Shown here: piece by piece, positions 16,831-24,795 of the stretch | Layout of the letters: every line of letters starts with the position of its first letter | How positions within the stretch are numbered: position 1 is the first letter of the stretch | NCBI GenBank assembly: GCA_030529825.1 | Contig: JAUMWD010000002.1 | Span: 149,742 to 213,741 of the forward strand | DNA: 64,000 nt | Reading direction: 5' to 3' | DNA from: Bacillota bacterium | Lineage (GTDB): Bacteria; Bacillota; Clostridia; Oscillospirales; Oscillospiraceae | The notes under the pieces: model-generated | Databases searched by the model: none | Told to the model about the DNA's origin: nothing | Seen by the model: the letters and a program-made list of their open reading frames with translations, nothing else | Position numbers and translations under genes: made by a program

Positions 16831-19068
16831 TTAGTCAATCAGCGAAAGCTGTGTCTCTCCCCTGTCCTCATCCTTAAGAAGCGCGCCGGCAGCGGGGATG
16901 CTTCTGACTCTGTAGCGCGATTTATTTACTATAGCGGTATCGGCTAATGCCGCAGCGGAGGTCAGTCGATGCTTATTCTTTATATTCATTGCGGCAACAC
17001 CCTGTGTGGTACGGCTTGTTTTGGTCTGCATGAGAGAGCTGTTGAACACAAGGGCTCTGCCGTCGCTGGAGAACATTGCAATATCGGTTTCTTCACCCAC
17101 GAGCATAACCTCAGCCAGAGGACTTTTATCGCAGTAAGCATTTATGAGCTTCTTACGGTTGGTCTTGGTTTCATAAGTATTAAGCTCAAGCCGCGCTACC
17201 TTACCGTTTTCAAAGAACAGCAGCAGATTCTTCTTGTAGTCACCGGGCATTACAATGGTGTGTACCTTTTCCCCGTCTTCCATTTCCAGCTTACCGGGAA
17301 GATATGTTCCCAGTGCCGATGCCTTGGTGTCGTCAAACTCGCTGAGTTTAGTCTTATAAACTCTCTGCTTGTCAGTAAACACAAGAAGCTCTGTGCGGTT
17401 TGTTGCTTCAAAGGAGGTTTTCAGGCTATCTCCTTCCTTAAATTTCTGCTCCCCACTCATTCGCAGAGACAGGGGTGTAATTTTCTTTATATAGCCCTCG
17501 TTTGACAGGAATACGGTTACGGGATAATCCTCCACGGTATCCGTCTCATCAAAAAGCTCAACCTCATTAGCATAGACAATACCGGTTCTTCGCGGGCTGG
17601 GGTATTTCTTGATAATTGCCTTGAGCTCATTTACGATTATGCCCTTGATTTTCCGGCGGCTCTTAAGCGTATCTTCAAGCTCGGCAATTGCCTTCTCAAG
17701 GTCTTCCCTGTCAGCCACACGCTTAAGAATATATTCACGGTTAATATTACGCAGCTTGATTTCCGCAACATATTCTGCCTGAATCTGATCAATGCCAAAG
17801 CCCATCATGAGGTTGGGAACGACCTCGGACTCAAGCTCGGTATTGCGGATAATCGCAATCGCCTTATCAATATCAAGCAGGATTTTTTCAAGGCCCCTGA
17901 GAAGATGCAGCTTTTCCTTCTTGCGGTTTAGGTCAAAGTATACTCTGCGGCGCACACATTCCATACGCCAGCCGCACCAGTTTTCAAGAATCTCACGAAC
18001 ACCCATAACCTTGGGATTGCCCTCAATGAGAATATTGAAATTGCACGGGAAGCTGTCCATAAGCGGGGTGAGCTTGAACAGCTTCTGCATGAGCTTTTCG
18101 GGATCGGTACCGCGCTTTAGGTCAATTGCAAGCTTCAGGCCGCTGAGGTCGGTTTCATCGCGCATATCGCTGATTTCACGGATTTTTCCGGCCTTAATAA
18201 GCTCGGCAACCTTGTCAACAATTGCCTCCGAGGTTGTTGTGTACGGTATCTCGTACACCTCAATAATGTTTTCCTTGGGAATATAGCGCCAGCGTGAGCG
18301 CACCTTAAAGCTGCCTCTGCCGCTGTTGTAAATGCCCTCCATCTCTGCTCTGTCATAGATAATTTCGCCGCCTGTGGTAAAATCGGGCGCAGGCAGAGTT
18401 GTAAAGAGATCACATTCCGGATCCGTAATATAGGCAATGGTGGTATTGCACACCTCTTCAAGGTTAAAGCCGCATATCTGGCTCGCCATGCCTACCGCAA
18501 TGCCCGTATTGCTGGACACAAGGACATTGGGAAATGCCGTGGGCAGTAATGTAGGCTCCTTCATGCTTCCGTCGTAGTTATCTACAAAATTGACCGTGTC
18601 CTGATCAATGTCTCTGAAAAGCTCGCCGCAGATAGGCGCCAGCTTTGCCTCGGTATATCGGGATGCGGCAAAGGACATATCTCGGGAAAAAACCTTGCCG
18701 AAGTTGCCCTTTGAGTCGACGAAGGGCATGAGAAGCGCATCGTAGCCCTTGGAAAGTCGCACCATAGTTTCATAAATTGCCGCATCGCCATGAGGGTTAA
18801 GTCGCATGGTTTGTCCCACAATATTGGCGCTCTTGGTACGGGAGCCGTTAAGCAGTCCCATTTTATACATGGTGTAGAGCAGCTTCCGGTGAGACGGCTT
18901 GAAGCCGTCTATTTCCGGTATTGCACGGGAAACTATAACGCTCATGGCATAGGGCATATAGTTCTGCTCCAGCGTTTCGGTAATCGGCTGCTCAACAACC
19001 TCGGCACGGAGACCTACAACATTGGGATTATTATGTTTTTTCTCTTCATGTACTTGTTTTTTAGCCAT
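16831..19068 (-). CDS. Divergent type II DNA topoisomerase, subunit A (GyrA/ParC-like)
   Basis: A 745-residue breakage-reunion subunit. The N-terminal winged-helix region has VVSRAIPEIDGFKPSHRK, the resistance-determining loop reads NPHGDAAIYETMVRL, and the catalytic tyrosine is Tyr138 in FAASRYTEAKL. The stretch before it (GNFGKVFSRDMSFAAS) is two residues longer than in standard GyrA. The C-terminal propeller is short (from about residue 500), and I see no GyrA box (QRRGGKG type), so topoisomerase-IV-like decatenation is more likely than supercoiling; this is inference. Its partner is the B subunit at 19394-21397, with a small membrane protein gene in between. Standard gyrA may be elsewhere in the genome. 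Confidence 0.88.
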   Translation of the reverse strand: MAKKQVHEEKKHNNPNVVGLRAEVVEQPITETLEQNYMPYAMSVIVSRAIPEIDGFKPSHRKLLYTMYKMGLLNGSRTKSANIVGQTMRLNPHGDAAIYETMVRLSKGYDALLMPFVDSKGNFGKVFSRDMSFAASRYTEAKLAPICGELFRDIDQDTVNFVDNYDGSMKEPTLLPTAFPNVLVSSNTGIAVGMASQICGFNLEEVCNTTIAYITDPECDLFTTLPAPDFTTGGEIIYDRAEMEGIYNSGRGSFKVRSRWRYIPKENIIEVYEIPYTTTSEAIVDKVAELIKAGKIREISDMRDETDLSGLKLAIDLKRGTDPEKLMQKLFKLTPLMDSFPCNFNILIEGNPKVMGVREILENWCGWRMECVRRRVYFDLNRKKEKLHLLRGLEKILLDIDKAIAIIRNTELESEVVPNLMMGFGIDQIQAEYVAEIKLRNINREYILKRVADREDLEKAIAELEDTLKSRRKIKGIIVNELKAIIKKYPSPRRTGIVYANEVELFDETDTVEDYPVTVFLSNEGYIKKITPLSLRMSGEQKFKEGDSLKTSFEATNRTELLVFTDKQRVYKTKLSEFDDTKASALGTYLPGKLEMEDGEKVHTIVMPGDYKKNLLLFFENGKVARLELNTYETKTNRKKLINAYCDKSPLAEVMLVGEETDIAMFSSDGRALVFNSSLMQTKTSRTTQGVAAMNIKNKHRLTSAAALADTAIVNKSRYRVRSIPAAGALLKDEDRGETQLSLID

Positions 19069-19085
19069 TTAAGTACAATATCCTT

Positions 19086-19379
19086 TCAGTGCTTTTTCTT
19101 ATTACCCTTGCCGTACTTGGCTCCGGTAGCAAGATCCCGCCGACATTTCGGACAGCGTTTTATTTTGAACATACCAAGAATTATGTGCTTACCGCAGTAA
19201 GGACATATGCAGTACAGATAAGCAATGACAATTGACAGGACGAAGCATATGCCGGAAATCAGCATTACAGTAACAGAGAGGCTCGGATCAGACGAGGAAA
19301 GAATAATGCTGAACAAACACAATATCAGGCACAACACGAGGCAGGTCTTTACTGCATTTTTTGCTCTATCGAATTTCAC
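19086..19379 (-). CDS. Small membrane protein with C-terminal zinc ribbon
   Basis: About 97 residues: two hydrophobic segments (about residues 12-30 and 37-58), then a zinc-ribbon CPYCGK...CPKCRRD and a basic tail (KYGKGNKKKH). I do not recognise a named family. The reading frame is open from an ATG at 19397, but a GAGGAGG site at 19387-19393 lies inside that extension, with ideal spacing to a GTG at 19379, which I take as the start. The gene lies between the topoisomerase B and A subunits with gaps of 14 and 17 bases, so it is co-transcribed with them. Whether it works with the enzyme is unknown. Confidence 0.7.
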   Translation of the reverse strand: MKFDRAKNAVKTCLVLCLILCLFSIILSSSDPSLSVTVMLISGICFVLSIVIAYLYCICPYCGKHIILGMFKIKRCPKCRRDLATGAKYGKGNKKKH

Positions 19380-19393
19380 GGCATTTCCTCCTC

Positions 19394-21397
19394 TCATGAA
19401 ATGTCTGCCATGTCAAGGAACAGATATCCGTTTTCGGAAATATGCTCCTTGCGTCCGCTTAAGTCATCGCCAAGCAGCAAATCAAACATGGCGGCCATAT
19501 GCTCGGCGTCCTCCGGCAGGACTTTGATTAGTCTGCGCGTTTCCGGATTCATTGTGGTCATCCACATCATCTCCGGGTCGTTTTCACCGAGGCCCTTACT
19601 TCTGTTAATGCTTGCTTTTGCACCGTTGAGAGATTCTACAATTTCGGTTTTTTCCCTGTCGGAGTAGGCAAAGTATGTCTTCCCCTTGGACTCGATCTCA
19701 TACAGAGGAGATTCGGCAATGTAAACATATCCCTCCTTGATAAGAGTGGGCACAAGTCTGTAAATCATGGTTAGAATGAGCGTTCTTATCTGGAATCCGT
19801 CCACATCTGCATCGGTGCATATAATGACCTTGTTCCATCGCAGATTGTTGATATCAAAGGCATTCAGGTCTTTTACACCCTTTGCCTGAACTTCAACACC
19901 GCAGCCTAAAACGCGAAGCAAATCAGTAATGATATCACTCTTGAAAATGCGTGCGTAGTCTGCCTTAAGGCAATTAAGGATTTTTCCTCTGACGGGCATA
20001 ATACCCTGGAATTCAGCATCTCTCGATTGCTTACAGGCGCCAAGAGCCGAATCACCCTCGACGATGTAGATTTCTCGCTTCTGGGGATCTCTGCTGCGGC
20101 AATCGACGAATTTTTGAACGCGATTTGCGATGTCGATATTGCCGGACAGCTTCTTTTTCATGCCCTGGCGTGCTTTTTCCGCTGCCTCACGGCTGCGCAT
20201 ATTAACCAATACCTGCTCGGCAATTCTGTCAGCCTCGGGCTTATTCTCAATGAAATATATCTCAAGATTTTGCTTGAAAAAATCCGTCATTGCCTCCTGA
20301 ATGAAACGGTTGGTAATGGCTTTCTTGGTTTGGTTTTCATAGGAGGTTTGGGTAGAGAAGCAGTTTGTTACAAGAACAAGGCAATCGTTTACATCCTGGA
20401 AGCTGATTTTGCTCTCGTTCTTCTGATATTTGCCTATTTTTTTAATGTAAGCGTCGATGGCATACACAAAGGCGTTGCGTACCGCCTTTTCAGGCGCACC
20501 GCCGTGCTCCAGCCAGGAGGAATTGTGATAATACTCTGTGGTACTGATTTTGTTGGAGAAGCAGAACGCCGCAGACAGCTTCACCTTATATTCCGGCTTG
20601 TCATCACGGTCGCGGCCTTTTCTTTCCGCGCTGATGAAATAAGGAGTTGTAAGAGGCTTTTCGTGTGCGATTTCCGCAACATAGTCCACAATGCCGTTTT
20701 CATACACATAGTCGGTGACATCAAACTTGTTGCCGTTCTGATTTCTGAATCTGAAAATCGTTCCCGCGTTTACAACAGCCTGACGATGAAGCACATCTCT
20801 GAAATACTCCTCGGGTATGTCAATATCGGTAAAAACCTCAATGTCAGGGCGCCATCTAATGGTGGTACCCGTTTTTTTGCGATCAGAGGGAGAAACCTTG
20901 AGCTCCTGCCCTTTCTTACCTACGGGCTTACCCTTCTTAAAATGGAGCTCATACTTGTTGCCGTCACGCCAGACAGTTACATCCATATACTCTGAAGCAT
21001 ACTGGGTAGCACAACTGCCCAGACCGTTGAGGCCTAAAGAGTATTCGTAGGACTCACCCTCGTTGTTTTTATACTTACCGCCTGCATAAAGCTCGCAGAA
21101 AACAAGCTCCCAGTTAAAACGCTTTTCGTTCGGATTCCAGTCCACGGGACATCCACGTCCGAAGTCTTCAACCTCTATGGATTTATCCGCATATCGCGTA
21201 AGGGTTATAACATTACCGTGTCCCTCGCGTGCCTCGTCTATGGAGTTTGAAAGAATTTCAAAAACTGCATGCTCGCAGCCGTCAAGTCCGTCAGAGCCGA
21301 ATATAACACCCGGGCGTTTTCTGACTCTGTCAGCACCCTTCAGGGACGATATACTGTCATTACCGTAATCAGCGGTGGATTTTGTCATAATGCGCAT
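19394..21397 (-). CDS. Divergent type II DNA topoisomerase, subunit B (GyrB/ParE-like)
   Basis: A 667-residue ATPase/TOPRIM subunit. The GHKL motifs are present but diverged: EILSNSIDEAREGHG, EDFGRGCPVD (usual DNGRGIPV) and GLNGLGSCATQYAS. The transducer keeps a QTK loop (ENQTKKAI). TOPRIM residues are intact: IYIVEGDSALGACKQSRD, PVRGKILN and CTDADVDGFQIRTL. The mix indicates a catalytically competent but phylogenetically distant enzyme. The start is uncertain: ATG at 21397 has GAGAGG very close, and ATG at 21388 has it 12 bases away; an ATG at 21427 has no site. It is first in an operon with the zinc-ribbon protein, the A subunit and YitT. Confidence 0.88.
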   Translation of the reverse strand: MRIMTKSTADYGNDSISSLKGADRVRKRPGVIFGSDGLDGCEHAVFEILSNSIDEAREGHGNVITLTRYADKSIEVEDFGRGCPVDWNPNEKRFNWELVFCELYAGGKYKNNEGESYEYSLGLNGLGSCATQYASEYMDVTVWRDGNKYELHFKKGKPVGKKGQELKVSPSDRKKTGTTIRWRPDIEVFTDIDIPEEYFRDVLHRQAVVNAGTIFRFRNQNGNKFDVTDYVYENGIVDYVAEIAHEKPLTTPYFISAERKGRDRDDKPEYKVKLSAAFCFSNKISTTEYYHNSSWLEHGGAPEKAVRNAFVYAIDAYIKKIGKYQKNESKISFQDVNDCLVLVTNCFSTQTSYENQTKKAITNRFIQEAMTDFFKQNLEIYFIENKPEADRIAEQVLVNMRSREAAEKARQGMKKKLSGNIDIANRVQKFVDCRSRDPQKREIYIVEGDSALGACKQSRDAEFQGIMPVRGKILNCLKADYARIFKSDIITDLLRVLGCGVEVQAKGVKDLNAFDINNLRWNKVIICTDADVDGFQIRTLILTMIYRLVPTLIKEGYVYIAESPLYEIESKGKTYFAYSDREKTEIVESLNGAKASINRSKGLGENDPEMMWMTTMNPETRRLIKVLPEDAEHMAAMFDLLLGDDLSGRKEHISENGYLFLDMADIS

Positions 21398-21427
21398 TTT
21401 CCTCTCTGTCACAACATCTTGTGGCAA

Positions 21428-21705
21428 AATATGTATACTACTCAGATTATTTAGTATATTACAATTTTTTCAAAAAATCAAGCAAAATGGGGACAGACAC
21501 CGAGTCTGTCCCCTATACCCGGCATTTGCCGGCAAACAAAAAAGCTATAATGTATTCTAAATCCTTCGATTAGCTTTTACATTATCCGGCATGCACAGCT
21601 ATCTGTGCCGGTCTTCTGAGACCTTCGTTTCTGTTGCCGGGCTTTTCTGTCTGATAATATTTTGCACCAAATCACTCTTGATAGTCATGGAAAAATATTA
21701 TATAT
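21428..21705. other. Intergenic region rich in inverted repeats
   Basis: About 280 bases without a convincing gene. It holds a REP-like hairpin (21489-21513), CCGGCATTTGCCGG (21519-21532), two interleaved complementary pairs (AAAGCTA 21541-21547 with TAGCTTT 21571-21577, and TAATGTA 21548-21554 with TACATTA 21578-21584), GCACAGCTATCTGTGC (21593-21608) and GGTCTTCTGAGACC (21610-21623). On the minus strand the first pair ends in a run of six T residues, so a small structured RNA read leftward and ending near 21535 is possible. I cannot assign a known RNA family. Confidence 0.5.
21489..21513. repeat. REP-like palindrome
   Basis: A perfect 9-bp inverted repeat GGGGACAGA / TCTGTCCCC around a 7-base centre. 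Palindromes with this core are known as dispersed REP-type elements mobilised by REP-associated (Y1) transposases in several phyla. Only one copy is present in this window. Confidence 0.55.
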
Positions 21706-21736
21706 TTGACTAAAAGGAGTCTATTGTGAATATAAT
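21706..21736 (+). promoter_or_regulatory. Promoter of yaaL-bofA
   Basis: TTGACT (21706-21711) and TATAAT (21731-21736) are 19 bases apart, 30 bases upstream of the start at 21766, which has an AAGGAG site. Confidence 0.6.
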
Positions 21737-21765
21737 AAAGAGAAAAGAACAAGGAGTCTTTTCTC

Positions 21766-21978
21766 ATGTCAAAGGCAAAAAAAGAGCTGAAGCGCAGGCA
21801 GGCTGAATACAACCGCAGAATAAACGAATTAAATAATATCCGCGCACAGCTGCAGTGTGCATATTCCGCGTTCGACTATGTTACGGATAAGGATATGCTC
21901 GATGCATGCATTTTTGAGATTAGCGCACTTAAGTCGCGATATAATTGTGCAGTTATAAATATCAGAAAAATGAATTAA
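21766..21978 (+). CDS. YaaL-like DUF2508 protein
   Basis: A 70-residue, highly charged helical protein (KKELKRRQAEYNRRINELNN at the N terminus, FDYVTDKDMLDACIFEI in the middle) of the DUF2508/YaaL family. The family has no known function and stands directly upstream of bofA in Bacillus subtilis; here bofA follows after 9 bases. An AAGGAG site lies a little upstream of the ATG. The neighbour supports the family call. Confidence 0.8.
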   Translation: MSKAKKELKRRQAEYNRRINELNNIRAQLQCAYSAFDYVTDKDMLDACIFEISALKSRYNCAVINIRKMN

Positions 21979-21987
21979 GGTGAGTAA

Positions 21988-22248
21988 ATGGTATCAGACA
22001 TTCTTGCAATTGCAATAGCCGTTATGGCTTTATGGCTATTTTTTAAAATTTTTTCAAAATCGTTTAAATTCATTTTCCGGCTTTTGATAAATTCCCTTGT
22101 CGGCTTTTTTATTCTGTTCGTGGTAAACTACCTCGGAGGATTTGTGGGGTTACATATTAATGTTGGCTGGATAAGTGCTCTTATAACCGGTGTACTGGGT
22201 ATTCCCGGCATTGTTCTGCTTCTGCTTATCGAAAACATGATATTATAA
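21988..22248 (+). CDS. bofA: BofA family pro-sigma-K processing inhibitor
   Basis: An 86-residue membrane protein with two or three hydrophobic segments and the BofA signature: LLINSLVGFFILFVVNYLGG followed by VGWISALITGVLGIPGIVLLLL. In Bacillus, BofA holds the SpoIVFB protease inactive until the SpoIVB signal arrives, so this gene belongs functionally with the SpoIVFA/SpoIVFB-like pair at 7591-8954. The ATG follows AAGGTGAG. It forms an operon with the yaaL-like gene and ends 3 bases or fewer from a strong terminator. Confidence 0.88.
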   Translation: MVSDILAIAIAVMALWLFFKIFSKSFKFIFRLLINSLVGFFILFVVNYLGGFVGLHINVGWISALITGVLGIPGIVLLLLIENMIL

Positions 22249-22286
22249 AAAAACAAGCTGCACCGGGTGGTGCAGCTTGTTTTTTC
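22247..22286. terminator. Bidirectional terminator between bofA and murF
   Basis: A 17-bp stem (AAAAAACAAGCTGCACC and its complement) with a 4-base loop and T runs on both sides, touching the stop codons of two convergent genes. Confidence 0.9.
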
Positions 22287-23628
22287 ATTTAAGAAGCTTT
22301 AAGGCTTCGGATATTTCGTCAAATTTCATGCTGTGAGAAGCCTTAACAAGGACCGTATCCCCCTGCTTTATAAGCTCGGGAAGCTCAGCAATCAGCGCAG
22401 AATTTGAAGTAAAGTGCCTCTTATCCGTAAACGCACCTCCGGAGGTATTCTCGGAGAGCTCGCCAACCGTAAGCAAAAGGTCAATGCCGCATTCAGAGGC
22501 GTATCTTCCCACGCCTGCGTGAAGGGCTTCCTTATTCTCTCCCATTTCCAGCATATCTCCGAGAATGCAGACCTTGCGTCCCCCGTTCTTCTTCAGGGAG
22601 TCTATGCCGCACTTAACCGAATCAGGATTTGCGTTATAGCAGTCATCAATCAGCGTAATATAACCCGTTTTAACAACATTAGCCCTGCGGCCAACTGTTT
22701 CAAATGACTGCACTCCCTCGGCTATCTCTTCATCGGTGAGGCCCATTACAATGCCGACAGCGGCGCCCTCAAGTGCCGCATAAACCATATGCTGTCCGTA
22801 TGCAGGCGTTTTTACATCAATTTTTCTGCCACCGCTTACGACAGTGCAGCAAAGCTGCATTTCCTCATCATAATAAACATTTTCCGCCCGCACATCCGCA
22901 TTAGTGCCGGTACCGAACAGCATCTTATTCTGCTTACACGCAAAAGCAGCTAACAGGTCATCGTCTCCGTTCATGAAAACGGTGCCGTTTTCGGGCATAT
23001 ACTCCAGCATCTCGGTTTTTGCCTTTATTACGCCCTCTCTGTCATGCAGATGCTCAAGATGGGCGTGACCGATAAGAGTATATACCGCCATAGTGGGGCG
23101 AACCATGCGTGCAAGGCGTGTCATTTCACCGAAATCGGAAATACCCATTTCAATAACCGCTGCCTCATGCTCCGGCTCAATGCGGAATATGGTCAGAGGT
23201 ACGCCCAGCTCATTATTAAGATTCTTTTCTGTTTTCAGCACATTATATCGACGGGACAAAACAGACGCCACCATTTCCTTGGCAGTTGTCTTGCCCACGC
23301 TACCTGCAATACCGATTACGGGAATGTCAAAGCGCTTGCGATAGGCTTCGGCAAGCACCTTTAGCGCAGCGGCAACATCGGGAACGAGGATAACATCGCC
23401 GCTGACCCCTTCGGGAATGCGCTCCGCAATACAGCAGGCCGCACCTAACTCAAAGGCCTTTGCCATATAGTCATGGCCGTCTACGCGTTCGCCCTTAAGC
23501 GCGGCAAACATACTGCCCTTTTCCACCTTGCGGCTGTCTATACAGACACTTAAAATTTCTTCTGTTCCGTTGCCAATAAGCCTGCCGCCGCAAATTTCCG
23601 CGGCTTCCTTAACGGTTACGCCTCTCAT
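22285..23628 (-). CDS. murF: UDP-MurNAc-tripeptide--D-alanyl-D-alanine ligase
   Basis: A 447-residue Mur ligase that adds the D-Ala-D-Ala dipeptide to the UDP-MurNAc tripeptide in the cytoplasm. The N-terminal domain has DSRKVEKGSMFAALKGERVDGH, the ATP loop is GIAGSVGKTTAKEM (about residues 106-119), and NNELGVPLTI and DDCYNANPDSV are further Mur signatures. The ATG overlaps the ddl stop by 4 bases, so the two enzymes that make and attach D-Ala-D-Ala are coupled. Confidence 0.95.
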   Translation of the reverse strand: MRGVTVKEAAEICGGRLIGNGTEEILSVCIDSRKVEKGSMFAALKGERVDGHDYMAKAFELGAACCIAERIPEGVSGDVILVPDVAAALKVLAEAYRKRFDIPVIGIAGSVGKTTAKEMVASVLSRRYNVLKTEKNLNNELGVPLTIFRIEPEHEAAVIEMGISDFGEMTRLARMVRPTMAVYTLIGHAHLEHLHDREGVIKAKTEMLEYMPENGTVFMNGDDDLLAAFACKQNKMLFGTGTNADVRAENVYYDEEMQLCCTVVSGGRKIDVKTPAYGQHMVYAALEGAAVGIVMGLTDEEIAEGVQSFETVGRRANVVKTGYITLIDDCYNANPDSVKCGIDSLKKNGGRKVCILGDMLEMGENKEALHAGVGRYASECGIDLLLTVGELSENTSGGAFTDKRHFTSNSALIAELPELIKQGDTVLVKASHSMKFDEISEALKLLK

Positions 23629-24653
23629 TTATACTTCTCCATGGATACGGCAATAATCTTTTCACAGATTCCGCCAAAGTCTATACCCTGTTCAGCTGCC
23701 ATCTGGGGCACAAGGCTTGTTGGTGTCATACCGGGCAGAGTGTTAGCCTCAAGGCAGTACAGCTCGCCGTCGGTGTTGTCCATTAGGAAATCAGCTCTGT
23801 AATACACATCCACCATAAGAGCCTTGCCAACGCGCTCTGCAAGGCGCTGAACGCGTTCGGTGTCCTCCGCGCTGATAGGAGCAGGACAGATCTCCTCCGT
23901 AAGTCCCGCCTGATACTTATTCTTATAGTCATACCAGCCGTTTTTAGGAATAATCTCAATAACGGGCATTGCTTTTCCGTCCATAACACCTACGGTTAGC
24001 TCTCTGCCCTTTACGAATTTCTCTACAACAACATGGGATTCAAACTTAAACGCAAGTTCAAGAGCTGCGTCATATTCCTCACGGCACTGTACCATGGAGG
24101 TACCGACGCTGGAGCCGCCGGAGCAGGGCTTTACCACACAGGGGAAGCCCACATCGGCATAGGGTACCTTGCCCTTTTCCACTATGATGCCCGGAGGTGT
24201 GGGAATTCCGTTTGCGCGGAACTGAATCTTTGAAAGCTCCTTATTCATTGCAAGAGCACTTCCGAGATAACCGCTTCCGGTATATTTAATGCCGTACATA
24301 TCTAAAGTTGCCTGAAGCTTTCCGTTTTCGCCGTCCTCACCGTGGAGGGCAAGGAAGCATATGTCCGCTGCTCTGCAAATCTCTATAACATTCTTTCCGA
24401 TGCGGGTACCGTCACCGTCGGCAAGGATTTTTTCAATGTCGGGAGTTTCAACGGATACAGAGTACTTAACATCCTCCTGCTCCATTTCAAAAAGCTCCGC
24501 CGGGTCATTATATTCACCCTTGTAGCCGTAATAAAGGTCAACAAGCACAACCTTATGGCCCTTGGCGCGAAGCGCACGGGCAACTCCGGTACCGCTTGTG
24601 ATTGATACATCTCTTTCGCTTGACAGTCCGCCGCAGATAACTGCAATTTTCAT
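23625..24653 (-). CDS. ddl: D-alanine--D-alanine ligase
   Basis: A 342-residue ATP-grasp ligase that makes the D-Ala-D-Ala dipeptide for peptidoglycan. Features are CGGLSSERDVSITSG at the start, LHGEDGENGKLQATLD, YTGSGYLGSALAMNKELSK (lid), VVKPCSGGSSVGTSMV (ATP) and LYCLEANTLPGMTPTSL (metal site). There is no evident change toward D-Ala-D-Lac or D-Ala-D-Ser specificity, but I cannot judge this safely by eye. A CGGAGG site precedes the ATG. murF follows with a 4-base overlap. Confidence 0.95.
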   Translation of the reverse strand: MKIAVICGGLSSERDVSITSGTGVARALRAKGHKVVLVDLYYGYKGEYNDPAELFEMEQEDVKYSVSVETPDIEKILADGDGTRIGKNVIEICRAADICFLALHGEDGENGKLQATLDMYGIKYTGSGYLGSALAMNKELSKIQFRANGIPTPPGIIVEKGKVPYADVGFPCVVKPCSGGSSVGTSMVQCREEYDAALELAFKFESHVVVEKFVKGRELTVGVMDGKAMPVIEIIPKNGWYDYKNKYQAGLTEEICPAPISAEDTERVQRLAERVGKALMVDVYYRADFLMDNTDGELYCLEANTLPGMTPTSLVPQMAAEQGIDFGGICEKIIAVSMEKYK

Positions 24654-24731
24654 AATCTATACCTCCGCAGAGATTTTTTATCAGTATAACACACAAATAA
24701 TGCTCATTCAAATATATATTTTAAAAAAGTA

Positions 24732-24760
24732 GTGCAAGCTAATAGTTTTTGTGTTATAAT
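24732..24760 (+). promoter_or_regulatory. Likely promoter of the exonuclease gene
   Basis: TATAAT (24755-24760) with a weak -35 GTGCAA (24732-24737) at 17 bases. Transcription would start near 24767, which rules out the upstream ATG at 24760 as a start codon. Confidence 0.5.
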
Positions 24761-24795
24761 TGTGTTTTGTAAAATATATAAAGGTCGTTGAACTT

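Noticed and set aside
21541..21584. H-type pseudoknot from the two interleaved repeats
   Set aside because: With no bases between the paired segments, the connecting loops would have to be zero long, which is sterically unlikely; alternative folds fit better.
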